50,710 nucleotides of DNA from Wenzhouxiangella sp. (GTDB lineage Bacteria; Pseudomonadota; Gammaproteobacteria; Xanthomonadales; Wenzhouxiangellaceae), in the NCBI GenBank assembly GCA_007134485.1, contig SLKT01000069.1, positions 1 through 50,710 on the forward strand, read 5' to 3'. Positions 1 to 8,888 of this stretch are shown here, piece by piece (position 1 is the stretch's first letter; each line of letters begins with the position of its first letter). The notes beneath the pieces were generated by a model. It worked only from the letters and a program-made list of their open reading frames with translations. It had not been told where the DNA came from and did not search any database. Both the position numbers and the translations under genes were made by a program.

Positions 1-9
1 AAATGACAG

Positions 10-107
10 GCCGCAGTGTGGCTTTCGGCAGACTGCGTTATCGAAACTTGCTGTAGGAGTACTACAGCGGCGTTTCGCTGCCTTGCTGCCGAAAGCCACA
101 CTGCGGC
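10..107. repeat. Long nested inverted repeat (REP/MITE-like hairpin)
   Basis: Positions 10-30 and 87-107 are exact reverse complements over 21 bp, and G31/C86 adds one more pair. Further inside, 42-47 (CGAAAC) pairs with 72-77 (GTTTCG), and 51-56 (CTGTAG) pairs with 62-67 (CTACAG) around the loop GAGTA. Almost the whole 98 nt can therefore fold into one long interrupted stem. No gene upstream of it is visible in the window. It lacks a T-run, so it looks more like a dispersed extragenic palindrome than an intrinsic terminator; that reading is inference. Bases 108-257, between it and the first gene, show nothing else recognisable. Confidence 0.85.
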
Positions 108-257
108 TGAATGCGATCTACATACCTGCCGGGTTAATAATGCAATCAGAAGTTTTGCCTCATTCAGGGTTTCGGCAACCATGACTTCTGGACTATGCAT
201 TCACCCCGGTTTGCCATTATGGTATGCCGTTGGTCAGCGTCACATCGGAGAATCTCG

Positions 258-1892
258 TTGCGGTCCTTTTCTTTAGCAGTTCTGCCTCTACTGCTCGCGT
301 CAAGCCTGGCGGCCCAGGCCGACGATGAGCTGCGTCAGCCCTCGCCTCAGGCCCATGCGCTGACCGAAGTCAGAATCGTCACCTCCCCTGGAGAGGTGAT
401 CGAGTCGGGAACCATCGTGATTCGCGACGGCATCATCGAGGCGGTCGGCGCTGATGTCACGGTGCCCGACGATGCCCGCGTGCACGCTTTCGAGCGCGAT
501 GACGAGGCCGATCCAATCACGGTTTATCCCGGCCTGATCGAGCCTTACCTGCTCATCGAGGTCAAGACTGATTCCGACAATGACGACAAGTCCACGCCAG
601 CCGGGCGTCATGAACTGATCCAAGCCGACCGTCGCCTGCGCGCACGTGACTGGCCCGATGACAAGATCGAGGGGCTGCGCCAGTCCGGCTTTACCACCGT
701 ACTCATTGCGCCGGAAGACGGACTGCTGCGCGGCCATGGGCTGGTCGCGAATACCGGGCGGGGTGGCCTGAGCCCCAACCTGCTCAAGACTGACTTCGGC
801 CAGTTCGCTTCGTTCGATGGCCACTCCACCGGTCAGCGTGAATTTCCCAATTCCCTGATGGGTGCGGTGGCGTTGATGCGACAGACATTCGACGATGCAC
901 GCTGGCAGGCCGCCGCCCGCGAAGCCTGGGATCGCAATCCCGCGCAGCCGCGGCCCGAATGGCTGGAGGGGCTCGATGACCTGGCCGGGGTATTCGAGGG
1001 TCGCACGCCCTTGGTGTTCGAGTCCCAGGATCTGCTCGATACCCTGCGCATCCTCGAGTTCATCGAACCCGGCGACATCGATCTGGTTGTGGTCGGACAC
1101 GGCGAGGAATACAAGCGCCTGTACGTGCTCGAGAATCGTCCGGTCCGCCACATTCTGCCGCTGAACTTCCCGGAGGCCCCGGATGTACGCGACGCGGATG
1201 ATCGCAATGTATCGCTGGAAGAGTTGCGTCACTGGCGCCAGGCCCCGAGCAACCCAGAACAACTCATCAATGCCGAAGTACCGCTGTTGTTGACCAGTCA
1301 CGGCCACCCGCAGCCGGACACGCTTTTCGAGCATATCGCCACGGCCATTGAGCGTGGCCTCGATGCCGATCGCGCCCTGGCCGCATTGACCACTGAACCG
1401 GCTGCATGGCTGGGGCTGTCCGATCGAGTCGGACGTATTGAAAGCGGCATGATGGCCAACCTGGTGATCGTCGAGGGTGAACTTTTCGCGGAGGATGGTC
1501 CATCGATCAGCCAGGTATGGGTGGACGGCAGGCAGCACGTAATCGCCACCCTCGTTCCACCCGGTGTGGACCCGGCCGGCACCTGGGCAGTGACCCTGGG
1601 AGTGAGCGGCATGGGTGAAATCGATGCCACGCTGGTGCTGCGTGGCCCACCCACCAACATGGAAGGAACGCTGAACGTGATGGGTACCGAAGCCCCGTTG
1701 AGTGATGTTCGCGTCAGTGGTGAGCGCGTCATTGCCAGCATAGACGCTTCGCGTCTGGGTGCTGCCGGCACCATCTCGATACGCATGGATATCGACGGCG
1801 ATCGGGCGCGTGGCACCGGTACCGGACCCTTTGGAGAATTCACCGTTCGCGGCCGTCGCACCAGCGAACCCGACGAAGAGGAGGAAAACTGA
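258..1892 (+). CDS. Secreted amidohydrolase-family protein lacking the HxH metal motif
   Basis: The protein follows the composite-domain layout of the amidohydrolase superfamily: an N-terminal beta-sandwich (TIVIRDGIIEAVGADV), a TIM-barrel-like middle and a C-terminal dihydroorotase-type end (GRIESGMMANLVIVEG). The strand that normally reads G-[IL]-I-D-x-H-x-H reads GLIEPYLLIEV here, so the first metal-binding HxH is absent and catalysis is doubtful. A further C-terminal beta-rich stretch of about 110 residues follows (GTWAVTLGVSGMG onwards), ending in an acidic tail. I chose the TTG start at 258 because GGAG at 247-250 sits 7 nt upstream and it yields a clean signal peptide (MRSFSLAVLPLLLASSLAAQA). 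ATG codons at 195 and 219 in the same frame would bury that signal behind a polar extension. The stop overlaps the next ATG by 1 nt (TGATG), so the three genes form one operon. Confidence 0.8.
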   Translation: MRSFSLAVLPLLLASSLAAQADDELRQPSPQAHALTEVRIVTSPGEVIESGTIVIRDGIIEAVGADVTVPDDARVHAFERDDEADPITVYPGLIEPYLLIEVKTDSDNDDKSTPAGRHELIQADRRLRARDWPDDKIEGLRQSGFTTVLIAPEDGLLRGHGLVANTGRGGLSPNLLKTDFGQFASFDGHSTGQREFPNSLMGAVALMRQTFDDARWQAAAREAWDRNPAQPRPEWLEGLDDLAGVFEGRTPLVFESQDLLDTLRILEFIEPGDIDLVVVGHGEEYKRLYVLENRPVRHILPLNFPEAPDVRDADDRNVSLEELRHWRQAPSNPEQLINAEVPLLLTSHGHPQPDTLFEHIATAIERGLDADRALAALTTEPAAWLGLSDRVGRIESGMMANLVIVEGELFAEDGPSISQVWVDGRQHVIATLVPPGVDPAGTWAVTLGVSGMGEIDATLVLRGPPTNMEGTLNVMGTEAPLSDVRVSGERVIASIDASRLGAAGTISIRMDIDGDRARGTGTGPFGEFTVRGRRTSEPDEEEEN

Positions 1893-3382
1893 TGCGTTTC
1901 CTGATCACTCTGATGTTTTTCTCGCTGGCCGGCTTTTCAGCCAGCGCCGAGTGGACCCCGGACATCGAGGCCTGGAACAGCCCGATGCCAGAGCAACCGG
2001 CCGCGGTCATCATCCGCAATGCCACCATCTGGACCGGAACCGACGAGCGCATTCTGGAAAATGCTGATCTGGTCATTCGCAACGGCCGCATCCATTCAGT
2101 CGGTCATGGACTGTCGGCCCCGCGCAACGCCATCGAAATCGATGCCGAAGGCAAGCATGTCACGCCCGGCATCATTGATGCGCACTCGCACGCCGCCATC
2201 CTCGGCGGGGTGAATGAGGCCTCGCGCATCAGTACGGCCGATGTGCGCATTCGCGATGTCATCGATTCGGAATCGATCAATATCTATCGACAACTGGCCG
2301 GCGGGGTGACCGCGGTCAATCTGTTGCATGGCTCGGCCAACGCGATCGGCGGCCAGATGAGCGTGATCAAGATGCGCTGGGGCGCCAATCCGGCCGACCT
2401 GGTCTTCGAAGCCGCCCCGGAAGGCATCAAGTTCGCGCTCGGGGAAAACCCCAAGCAGAGCAACTGGCAGGTCGATGAACCGCGCTACCCGCAAACCCGC
2501 CACGGTGTCGAGCAGATCATCCGCGAGAAGTTTCAGCAGGCCGCCGACTATCGCCAGTCAATGGATGACATGCCACGCGGTCGGGCCGCCCGCGACCGCG
2601 TGCCGCCGCGGCCCAACCATGAGCTGGCCGCCATCGCCGAAGTCATCCATGGCGAGCGCGATGTTCACTCGCATGCCTACCGGGCCGATGAAATGCTCGC
2701 ACTGATGCGCCTGGCCGAACAATTCGACTTTGTCATCAAGACCTTTCACCACGTCCTTGAAGGCTACAAGATCGCCCCGCAGATGGCCGAGCATGGCGCC
2801 GCCGGCTCCGGATTCATCGACTGGTGGTCGTTCAAGTACGAAGCCAGGGACGCGGTGGCCTATAACATGGCGCTGATGCATGAATCCGGTGTACTGACCG
2901 GCATTCACTCGGACAATCCGGAACTGGCCCGGCGCATGAACCTTGAAGCGGCCAAGGCGGTTCGCTACGGCGGCGTCGATGAACACGAGGCCTTCAAGAT
3001 GATTTCCACCTGGCCGGCCGATCAGCTCGGTGTCGGTGATCGCACCGGCCGCCTGGCTGACGGATTCGATGCCGACCTGGTGATCTGGAACGGCCATCCC
3101 CTGTCCGTGTACAGCAAGGTCGAGCAGACCTGGGTCGATGGCCGCCGCCATTTCGATCTTGAAGCCGATCTGCGCATGCGCGAGCAGCTCGAAGCCGAAC
3201 ATGCCGAACTGATTGCCCTGGCCCTGGATGAAAATGGCAATGAAAATGGCAATGACAATAACAACGCTGGCGAGGATTCAGCCCCCGAGCGTCGGCGCGT
3301 TCACGGCTTTGCCACTCACCTGACCGGCTACCGCGATTCGGAACTGGACCATGACGAATACTGTATTTTCCATGCTCACTAA
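1892..3382 (+). CDS. Secreted metal-dependent amidohydrolase (imidazolonepropionase-like)
   Basis: This is an amidohydrolase-fold hydrolase with a signal peptide (MRFLITLMFFSLAGFSASA). The metal-site motif is intact (GIIDAHSHAAI), later histidines are present (HSHAYRADE; TFHHVLEGYKIAP) and so is a late aspartate (GIHSDNPELARR), as expected for imidazolonepropionase/prolidase-like members. The substrate cannot be read from sequence; this group hydrolyses cyclic amides or acyl-dipeptides. The C-terminus carries a low-complexity Asn/Gly/Glu run (about residues 447-463) and then a His/Asp-rich tail. GAGGAGG just before the start gives a strong ribosome site inside the preceding gene. It is the only one of three neighbouring paralogue-like genes that keeps the catalytic signature, so it may be the active subunit of a hetero-oligomer (inference). 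Confidence 0.85.
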   Translation: MRFLITLMFFSLAGFSASAEWTPDIEAWNSPMPEQPAAVIIRNATIWTGTDERILENADLVIRNGRIHSVGHGLSAPRNAIEIDAEGKHVTPGIIDAHSHAAILGGVNEASRISTADVRIRDVIDSESINIYRQLAGGVTAVNLLHGSANAIGGQMSVIKMRWGANPADLVFEAAPEGIKFALGENPKQSNWQVDEPRYPQTRHGVEQIIREKFQQAADYRQSMDDMPRGRAARDRVPPRPNHELAAIAEVIHGERDVHSHAYRADEMLALMRLAEQFDFVIKTFHHVLEGYKIAPQMAEHGAAGSGFIDWWSFKYEARDAVAYNMALMHESGVLTGIHSDNPELARRMNLEAAKAVRYGGVDEHEAFKMISTWPADQLGVGDRTGRLADGFDADLVIWNGHPLSVYSKVEQTWVDGRRHFDLEADLRMREQLEAEHAELIALALDENGNENGNDNNNAGEDSAPERRRVHGFATHLTGYRDSELDHDEYCIFHAH

Positions 3383-4655
3383 GACCACACGCTCTCTGGC
3401 TGCCGGCACGCTATTGCTGCTGGCCGGCATCGCCCAGGCGGATGTCACCGCCCTGGTCGGCGCCACTCTTCACCCGGTCAGCTCCGAATCGATCGACAAC
3501 GGCACGCTGATCATTCGCGACGGCCGGATCGAGGCGCTCGGCGATGACATCGACATTCCCGATGGCGCACAGATCATCGAACTCGATGGCCTGCATGTTT
3601 ACCCCGGCTTTGTTCACCCGGCCACCCAGCTCGGCATTACCGAAATCGCCAGCGTGGCCGGCACCGTCGACACGGCCGAGATGGGCAACATCAACGCCGC
3701 GGTTCGCGTCGAGGTGGCCGTCAACCATGATTCCGATCTGCTGCCGGTCTCCATCAGCGGCGGCGTGCTTTCAGCGCACGTCGTGCCAGGCGGCGGCCTG
3801 ATTCGAGGCAGCTCGGCAGTCATGAACCTGGATGGCTGGAGCTGGGAGGACATGGTCATCAATGCTCCGGTTGGCATGCATATCAGCTTTCCCTCTGGGG
3901 CCGTGGAAGACGATGAAAACGAGGATCTGCAGCGCATCGAGCGAGTCATTGATCGGGCCCGCCACTGGAAACAGGCCAGTGAGGCGGCAAAGGCCGGGAA
4001 TGGCTCAGCGCCGGCGCGCAACGACCAGCTCGAGGCGCTGGTCCCGCTGTTGTCCGGCGAGGTGCCGTTGTTCTTGCACGCCAATCGCTACGATGTCATG
4101 GAAACCGCCCTGGACTGGGCACAAGAACAGGAATTCGACAACATCATTCTGGTCGGCGACCCCGATGTGCGCTACATTGCCGAGCGCCTGGCCAGTGACG
4201 ATATTCCGGTGATCATGAGCCGGGTCTACGCCATGCCCACACGGCGCTGGGAACCTTACGACATGGCCTACAGCGCCGCCGCCCGCCTGGATGAGGCCGG
4301 GGTGCGCTTCGCGCTGACCGATTCCGGCGGCGGCATGGACGTGGCCAATGCCCGCAACCTGCCCTTCCAGGCCGGCAGTGCGGTTGCCCACGGGCTGACG
4401 CACGAAAGCGCGCTGAAAAGTGTGACCCTGTGGCCGGCCGAAATCCTGGGAGTCGCGGATCAACTCGGATCACTGGAGCCGGGCAAACGCGCCTCGCTGT
4501 TCGTCGCCGACGGAGATCCACTCGAGGTCACGACTTCCATCGAGCGGGTCTGGATCGACGGACAGGAATTCGACCTGATGCGTGATCGCCATCGACGACT
4601 GTATGAGCGCTATCGGGAGCGCAATGCACGTGCCCAGGGGCGTGATCCGGAATAG
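3372..4655 (+). CDS. Secreted amidohydrolase-family protein, metal site degenerate
   Basis: The third amidohydrolase-fold gene in the row. It has a signal peptide (MLTKTTRSLAAGTLLLLAGIAQA), an N-terminal sandwich segment (GTLIIRDGRIEALGDDIDI) and a C-terminal closing segment (LGSLEPGKRASLFVADGDP). The metal-motif strand reads YPGFVHPATQLGI, so only one His remains where HxH is expected. A late Asp is kept in FALTDSGGGMD. The ATG at 3372 starts directly at the signal peptide and overlaps the previous gene by 11 nt; an in-frame ATG at 3351 would add seven residues. Its pairing with an intact paralogue and a second degenerate one suggests regulatory or structural partners, but this is inference. 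Confidence 0.8.
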   Translation: MLTKTTRSLAAGTLLLLAGIAQADVTALVGATLHPVSSESIDNGTLIIRDGRIEALGDDIDIPDGAQIIELDGLHVYPGFVHPATQLGITEIASVAGTVDTAEMGNINAAVRVEVAVNHDSDLLPVSISGGVLSAHVVPGGGLIRGSSAVMNLDGWSWEDMVINAPVGMHISFPSGAVEDDENEDLQRIERVIDRARHWKQASEAAKAGNGSAPARNDQLEALVPLLSGEVPLFLHANRYDVMETALDWAQEQEFDNIILVGDPDVRYIAERLASDDIPVIMSRVYAMPTRRWEPYDMAYSAAARLDEAGVRFALTDSGGGMDVANARNLPFQAGSAVAHGLTHESALKSVTLWPAEILGVADQLGSLEPGKRASLFVADGDPLEVTTSIERVWIDGQEFDLMRDRHRRLYERYRERNARAQGRDPE

Positions 4656-4738
4656 CGGAACCTGAAAGACAACGCGACCGGGCGTGGTGAATCGAAATCT
4701 GGGATACTGCAATTCGGTTCACATCCTGCATTCGACCC

Positions 4739-6427
4739 ATGCGCTTGAAACCCGGAACAATTTTCATTGCTGGCATGCTGATGACCTGGTCATTGGCCAT
4801 GGCCGAGGCGCCCATTCGGATTGGGGCAACCATGTCCGAATCGGGCCACCTTTCTACCCAGGGCCAGGCTGCGGCCAATGGTTATCGGTTGTGCGAGCAG
4901 CATGTCAATGCCGACGGCGGCCTGCTCGGACGCGAGATTCGCTTCGAGATTCTCGATGACCAATCCGATGGCGACGCCGCCATCGCCCTGTACGAGAAGT
5001 TGATTGTCGATCATCAGGTCGATGCCATCATGGGACCTTACGGCTCGACCCTGACCGAGGCCGTCGCCCCGGTCACTGAAAAGCATCAGATGGTTCATAT
5101 CTCGCCACTGGCCGCGACCACCTCGATCTGGGAACAGGGGCGTGAGTATCTGTTCATGGTTCTGCCACCGGCCGAGTTGTTCCTGGCCGGATTGATCGAT
5201 CTTGCCGATCAGCGCGGTCTCGAGCGGGTCGCCATTCTGACCGAGGATGTCCTGTTTCCGCGCGCGGCCGGCAGTGGCGCCGAGTCGCTGGCCCGGGAAA
5301 GCGGCATGGAAGTAATCTTCCACGAAGCCTATGCCACCGGCAGCGAGGATTTCAGCGCCTGGCTTGAACGACTGGATGAGCACGACATCGACGTCCTGGC
5401 CATGGCCGCCTCCAGTCTGGATGACTTCATTAGCGTGGTCGAACAGATGAAGGCCGCCGACATCCGGATTGAAATGTTCGGCACCTCCGGCGCGGTCAGC
5501 CAGTTTGCCGAATCACTGGGCAACGCCGCCGATTTCAGCTATGGCCTGTCGGCCTGGGAGCCGGAACTGGACAACCCCGGCATCGAACGCTTCGTGGATG
5601 ACTACCAGGCCCGCTTCGACATGGCGCCCAGTTTTCACGCTGCCGGGGCCTATGGCGCATGCCAGTTGTTCGCCAAGGCCGTCGAACGCACCGGCAGTCT
5701 TGAGTCCGATGACTTGCGCCAAGCCCTGCTCGAGCTGGAAACGACTACGGTGTTCGGTCCTTACGCCGTCGACGAACGCGGCTACCAGGTCGCCAACCAA
5801 GGCCTGACCATCCAGTGGCAACACGGTGAAAAGGCCATCGTCTGGCCTTCCGAAAAGGCACAGGCACAATCCTGGTACCCGACTCCATCCTGGTCGCTGC
5901 GCACCTCGGAATTACCGCCCGAGCAACAGGTATTCTGGACCCGACTTGAACGCCTGTGCGGACAGGCCTTTGCCGGGCGCGTCTCCGATGTCACGCCCTA
6001 CTATGCAAGCGTGGCCGAGGCTGAACGTCTGATCATGCACGTCATGGACTGCAGCGAGGATCGGCTCCACATTCCGCTGCATGTCGACGACAACCGTTCG
6101 CGCAACTGGATTCTGACCCAGGTTGACGGCAGCTTGCGCCTGAAACACGATCACCGCTACCCGGACGGGCACGAAGAAGCGATCAGCCAGTATGGCGGTG
6201 ATGCGCCCGTGCCCGGGCTACCAACCCGCCAGATCTTTCCGGCCGACGAACACACCGCCGAGATCCTGCCTGAGCGTAGCGACAACTTCTGGTTCATCGA
6301 CTTTATCGATGAGAACACCCTGCAATATGGCGTTCACTGGCCCCGCAAGGGACATTCCATCCGTCTCGAGTTTGATCTGGGCTCGCCGGTCCAGACTCCA
6401 CCCAGGCCCTGGGGTTACGAGGACTGA
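4739..6427 (+). CDS. Orphan Leu/Ile/Val-type periplasmic binding protein with novel C-terminal domain
   Basis: Residues about 1-22 form a signal peptide (MRLKPGTIFIAGMLMTWSLAMA). Residues about 25-380 are a type I periplasmic binding fold of the branched-chain amino acid/amide receptor class (IRIGATMSESGHLSTQG; LYEKLIVDHQVDAIMGPYGS; GAYGACQLFAKAVE). Residues about 391-562 form an extra domain that is clearly homologous to the whole mature part of the secreted protein at 44907-45467. Shared features are an LCG-x-A start, VMHV-x-DC or VMDC, DN-x-SR-x-W, LKHDHRY-x-DG, YGG, FPADE-x-T and a final PWG-[YW]-ED. No ABC permease or ATPase genes are nearby, so it may be a sensor or scavenging protein rather than a transporter component. 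The next gene starts 8 nt after the stop, which suggests one operon running to 10009. Confidence 0.85.
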   Translation: MRLKPGTIFIAGMLMTWSLAMAEAPIRIGATMSESGHLSTQGQAAANGYRLCEQHVNADGGLLGREIRFEILDDQSDGDAAIALYEKLIVDHQVDAIMGPYGSTLTEAVAPVTEKHQMVHISPLAATTSIWEQGREYLFMVLPPAELFLAGLIDLADQRGLERVAILTEDVLFPRAAGSGAESLARESGMEVIFHEAYATGSEDFSAWLERLDEHDIDVLAMAASSLDDFISVVEQMKAADIRIEMFGTSGAVSQFAESLGNAADFSYGLSAWEPELDNPGIERFVDDYQARFDMAPSFHAAGAYGACQLFAKAVERTGSLESDDLRQALLELETTTVFGPYAVDERGYQVANQGLTIQWQHGEKAIVWPSEKAQAQSWYPTPSWSLRTSELPPEQQVFWTRLERLCGQAFAGRVSDVTPYYASVAEAERLIMHVMDCSEDRLHIPLHVDDNRSRNWILTQVDGSLRLKHDHRYPDGHEEAISQYGGDAPVPGLPTRQIFPADEHTAEILPERSDNFWFIDFIDENTLQYGVHWPRKGHSIRLEFDLGSPVQTPPRPWGYED

Positions 6428-6435
6428 CTACAACC

Positions 6436-7632
6436 ATGCCCAGCAAGCATTCCGGGCCCGGCAAACCGGGCGCTTCAACCCAAGCAGTCTGGGGCGGAGA
6501 GCCGCCTGACAGTCCCCACGGCGCCACGGTGGCGCCGGTCTACCATGGCGTGACCTTTGGTCATGAAGACCTGGCGCAGTGGCGCGCGGTGGCGCTGGGC
6601 GAACAGCCCGGCCACATCTATTCACGCAACACCAATCCTACTGTCGAGTTGTTCGAGAACAAGCTGGCCGCACTGGAAGGGGCAGAAGCGGCAACCAGCT
6701 TTGCCACCGGAATGGCGGCCATCTCCAATACCCTGTTCACGTACCTGTCGCCCGGTGATCGGGTGGTGTCGATCAAGGATACCTACGGCGGCACCAACAA
6801 GATCTTTATCGAGTTCCTGCCGCGCTTCGGCATCGATGTCTGTCTGTGCGACACCGATGATCATGATCAGCTTGAAGCCGAGATTGCCCGTGGTTGCAAG
6901 CTGGTTTACCTGGAAACACCCACCAACCCGACGCTGAAAGTCGTCGCCATCGAAAGGCTGGCCCGCGCCGCGCATGCGGTCGGCGCCCTGGTCGTGGTCG
7001 ACAGCACGTTTGCCACGCCCGTCAACCAACGACCGCTCGAGCTGGGCGCCGATCTGGTTGTACACAGCGCCACCAAGTTTCTGGGAGGCCACTCCGATGC
7101 CATGGGCGGGGTCATCTGTGGCGCCGGCCGGCTTGTCGAGCCGGTGTTTCATTTTCGCGAGATCAATGGGGCCTCGCTGGACCCGATGTCGGCCTTCCTG
7201 CTGGCGCGGGGATTTCGCACGCTCGAGCTTCGCATTGAGCGGCAGAATCACAATGCGTCGGTGGTCGCAAAGTTCCTTCGCGACCACCCGAAGGTCGATG
7301 CGGTCTTCTATCCAGGCCTGGCCGATCACCCCGGTCACGAGATCGCTGCTGAACAGATGCGCGGCTTCGGTGGAGTGCTGTCCTTTTCGCTCAAAGGCGG
7401 ATTCGACGCCATGGAAAAGGTGGTCATGACCCTGAAACTGGCCCACAAGGCCGCCAGTCTGGGTTCGGTCGGCACGCTCGCCGGCCCGCCCGCGACCACC
7501 AGCCATGTCGAACTCAGCGCCGCCGAGCGCGCCAACGCCGGCATTCCCGAAGGCCTGGTGCGTTACTCGGTCGGCATCGAGAATGTCGAGGACCTGGTCG
7601 CCGACCTGGATCAAGCCCTGGGCGGCCTGTGA
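6436..7632 (+). CDS. Cys/Met metabolism PLP-dependent enzyme (cystathionine gamma-synthase family)
   Basis: A typical 398-residue member of the trans-sulfuration enzyme family. The substrate-phosphate/PLP stretch IYSRNTNPTVE, the LETPTNPTL motif, the VVDSTFATP aspartate and the PLP lysine at residue 214 (HSATKFLGGHSD) are all present. The C-terminal LVRYSVGIENVEDL is also standard. The family includes cystathionine gamma-synthase, cystathionine beta/gamma-lyase, O-succinylhomoserine sulfhydrylase and methionine gamma-lyase, and sequence alone does not separate them here. The stop overlaps the next gene's GTG (GTGA), so it is translationally coupled to the M20 deacylase. It lies 8 nt after the binding-protein gene. 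Confidence 0.9.
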   Translation: MPSKHSGPGKPGASTQAVWGGEPPDSPHGATVAPVYHGVTFGHEDLAQWRAVALGEQPGHIYSRNTNPTVELFENKLAALEGAEAATSFATGMAAISNTLFTYLSPGDRVVSIKDTYGGTNKIFIEFLPRFGIDVCLCDTDDHDQLEAEIARGCKLVYLETPTNPTLKVVAIERLARAAHAVGALVVVDSTFATPVNQRPLELGADLVVHSATKFLGGHSDAMGGVICGAGRLVEPVFHFREINGASLDPMSAFLLARGFRTLELRIERQNHNASVVAKFLRDHPKVDAVFYPGLADHPGHEIAAEQMRGFGGVLSFSLKGGFDAMEKVVMTLKLAHKAASLGSVGTLAGPPATTSHVELSAAERANAGIPEGLVRYSVGIENVEDLVADLDQALGGL

Positions 7633-8888
7633 TCGGAGCGCTCGAGACTCGCGCCCTCAATGCCGTCGACATTGACGGACTGATCAATACGCTGTGCGAA
7701 CTGATTCGATTCGAGAGTGATCAGGGTCGAGAAGTCAGCATTCAGCAGCATCTGGCCGGTCTGCTGGAAGATCTCGGCATGGCCACGGATGTGTGGGAGA
7801 TCGCGTTGGATGAAGTACGCGACCACCCGGCATACGGGGCCGAAATCGAGCGCGAACGGGCCATCGGAGTGCTCGGCTCCTGGGGGCAGGGAAACGGGCC
7901 TACACTGATCCTGAACGGCCACGTCGATGTGGTACCGGCCGGCGAGCTGGAACGCTGGTCAGTGCCACCGTATCTTGGAACGGTTCGTGACGGGCGGGTT
8001 TATGGCCGTGGTGCGGTGGACATGAAAGGCGGGCTGTGCTGCGCGATCCACGCGGTCCGCGCCTTGATGGATGCCGGTATCAAACTGAAAGGCCGGGTCA
8101 TGATCCAGCCGGTTGCCGGCGAGGAGGACGGCGGCGTCGGCACCCTGGCGGCGATGTTGAGAGGTCACACGGCGGATGCGGCGATTGTTCTCGAACCCAC
8201 CGAACTGGCCATTGCGCCTGCCCAGGGTGGCGCCCTGAGCTTCAGAATCACCATCCCCGGACTGGCCGCCCATGGTGCGTTACGCGCCGAGGGCGTGGAT
8301 CCCATGGACTATTTTCATCTCGTACACCAGGCCTTGCGAGCATTGGAAGCAAAGCGAAATCAGCGGCTTGGCCATCCATTGTTCAAGGATTATGAAGTTC
8401 CGTTCGCCATTTGCGTCGGCAAGGTCAGCGCGGGAATCTGGGCTTCGACCGTGGCGGAGTCGCTGGTGCTTGAGGGTCGCTACGGCGTCGGCATTGATGA
8501 GGATCCCGATCAGGCCCGAAGGGAACTGGAACAGACCATTGCCGAACTGGCCGGCCGGGATGAGTGGTTGAACGCAAACCCTCCGGTCGTCGAGTGGTGG
8601 GGTGCGCGCTTCATGCCGGCGGCGATTTCGCCCGAACATCCGGTCGTTTGTTCATTGACCCGGGCATTCGAGGCAGTCAATGGCCGTCCGGCCGCCATTC
8701 GGGGGATGCCGTATGGCGCTGACATGCACCTGCTGGTCCACCAGGGCAATACGCCAACGGTAATGTTCGGACCCGGGGATGTACGTCTTGCCCATGTGCC
8801 GGATGAATACGTGCCGATTGCCGACCTGGAAGCGGCAACCCGTTCGCTGGTATTGACCATACTGCACTTTTGCGAAATCAGCGAATGA
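7629..8888 (+). CDS. M20-family metallo-deacylase (ArgE/DapE/ACY1-like)
   Basis: An M20 di-zinc amidohydrolase/peptidase of 419 residues. The metal and catalytic signatures are visible in order: GHVDVVPAG (His and Asp), YGRGAVDMKGG (bridging Asp), AGEEDGGVG (catalytic Glu), a later YGADM and the final His in LAHVPDEYVPI. The dimerisation lid between about residues 195 and 300 contains the PGLAAHGALR segment. It would remove an acyl group from an amino acid or cleave a small peptide; acetylornithine deacetylase, succinyl-diaminopimelate desuccinylase and aminoacylase are the closest types, and I cannot choose between them. The GTG start at 7629 overlaps the preceding stop by 4 nt, and the gene itself ends in an ATGA overlap with the next. 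Confidence 0.88.
   Translation: MIGALETRALNAVDIDGLINTLCELIRFESDQGREVSIQQHLAGLLEDLGMATDVWEIALDEVRDHPAYGAEIERERAIGVLGSWGQGNGPTLILNGHVDVVPAGELERWSVPPYLGTVRDGRVYGRGAVDMKGGLCCAIHAVRALMDAGIKLKGRVMIQPVAGEEDGGVGTLAAMLRGHTADAAIVLEPTELAIAPAQGGALSFRITIPGLAAHGALRAEGVDPMDYFHLVHQALRALEAKRNQRLGHPLFKDYEVPFAICVGKVSAGIWASTVAESLVLEGRYGVGIDEDPDQARRELEQTIAELAGRDEWLNANPPVVEWWGARFMPAAISPEHPVVCSLTRAFEAVNGRPAAIRGMPYGADMHLLVHQGNTPTVMFGPGDVRLAHVPDEYVPIADLEAATRSLVLTILHFCEISE

Noticed and set aside
16-276. 86-codon + strand frame over the left-edge palindrome
   Set aside because: Most of it reads through the inverted repeat and it overlaps the amidohydrolase start; no coding features.
300-1538. Long minus-strand frame (412 codons) opposite the first amidohydrolase gene
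   Set aside because: It mirrors the codon structure of the real gene, has no signal, domain or ribosome site, and the + strand product is clearly recognisable.
6622-7614. Minus-strand 330-codon frame opposite the Cys/Met PLP enzyme
   Set aside because: Shadow of a conserved enzyme; no plausible start site or domain.
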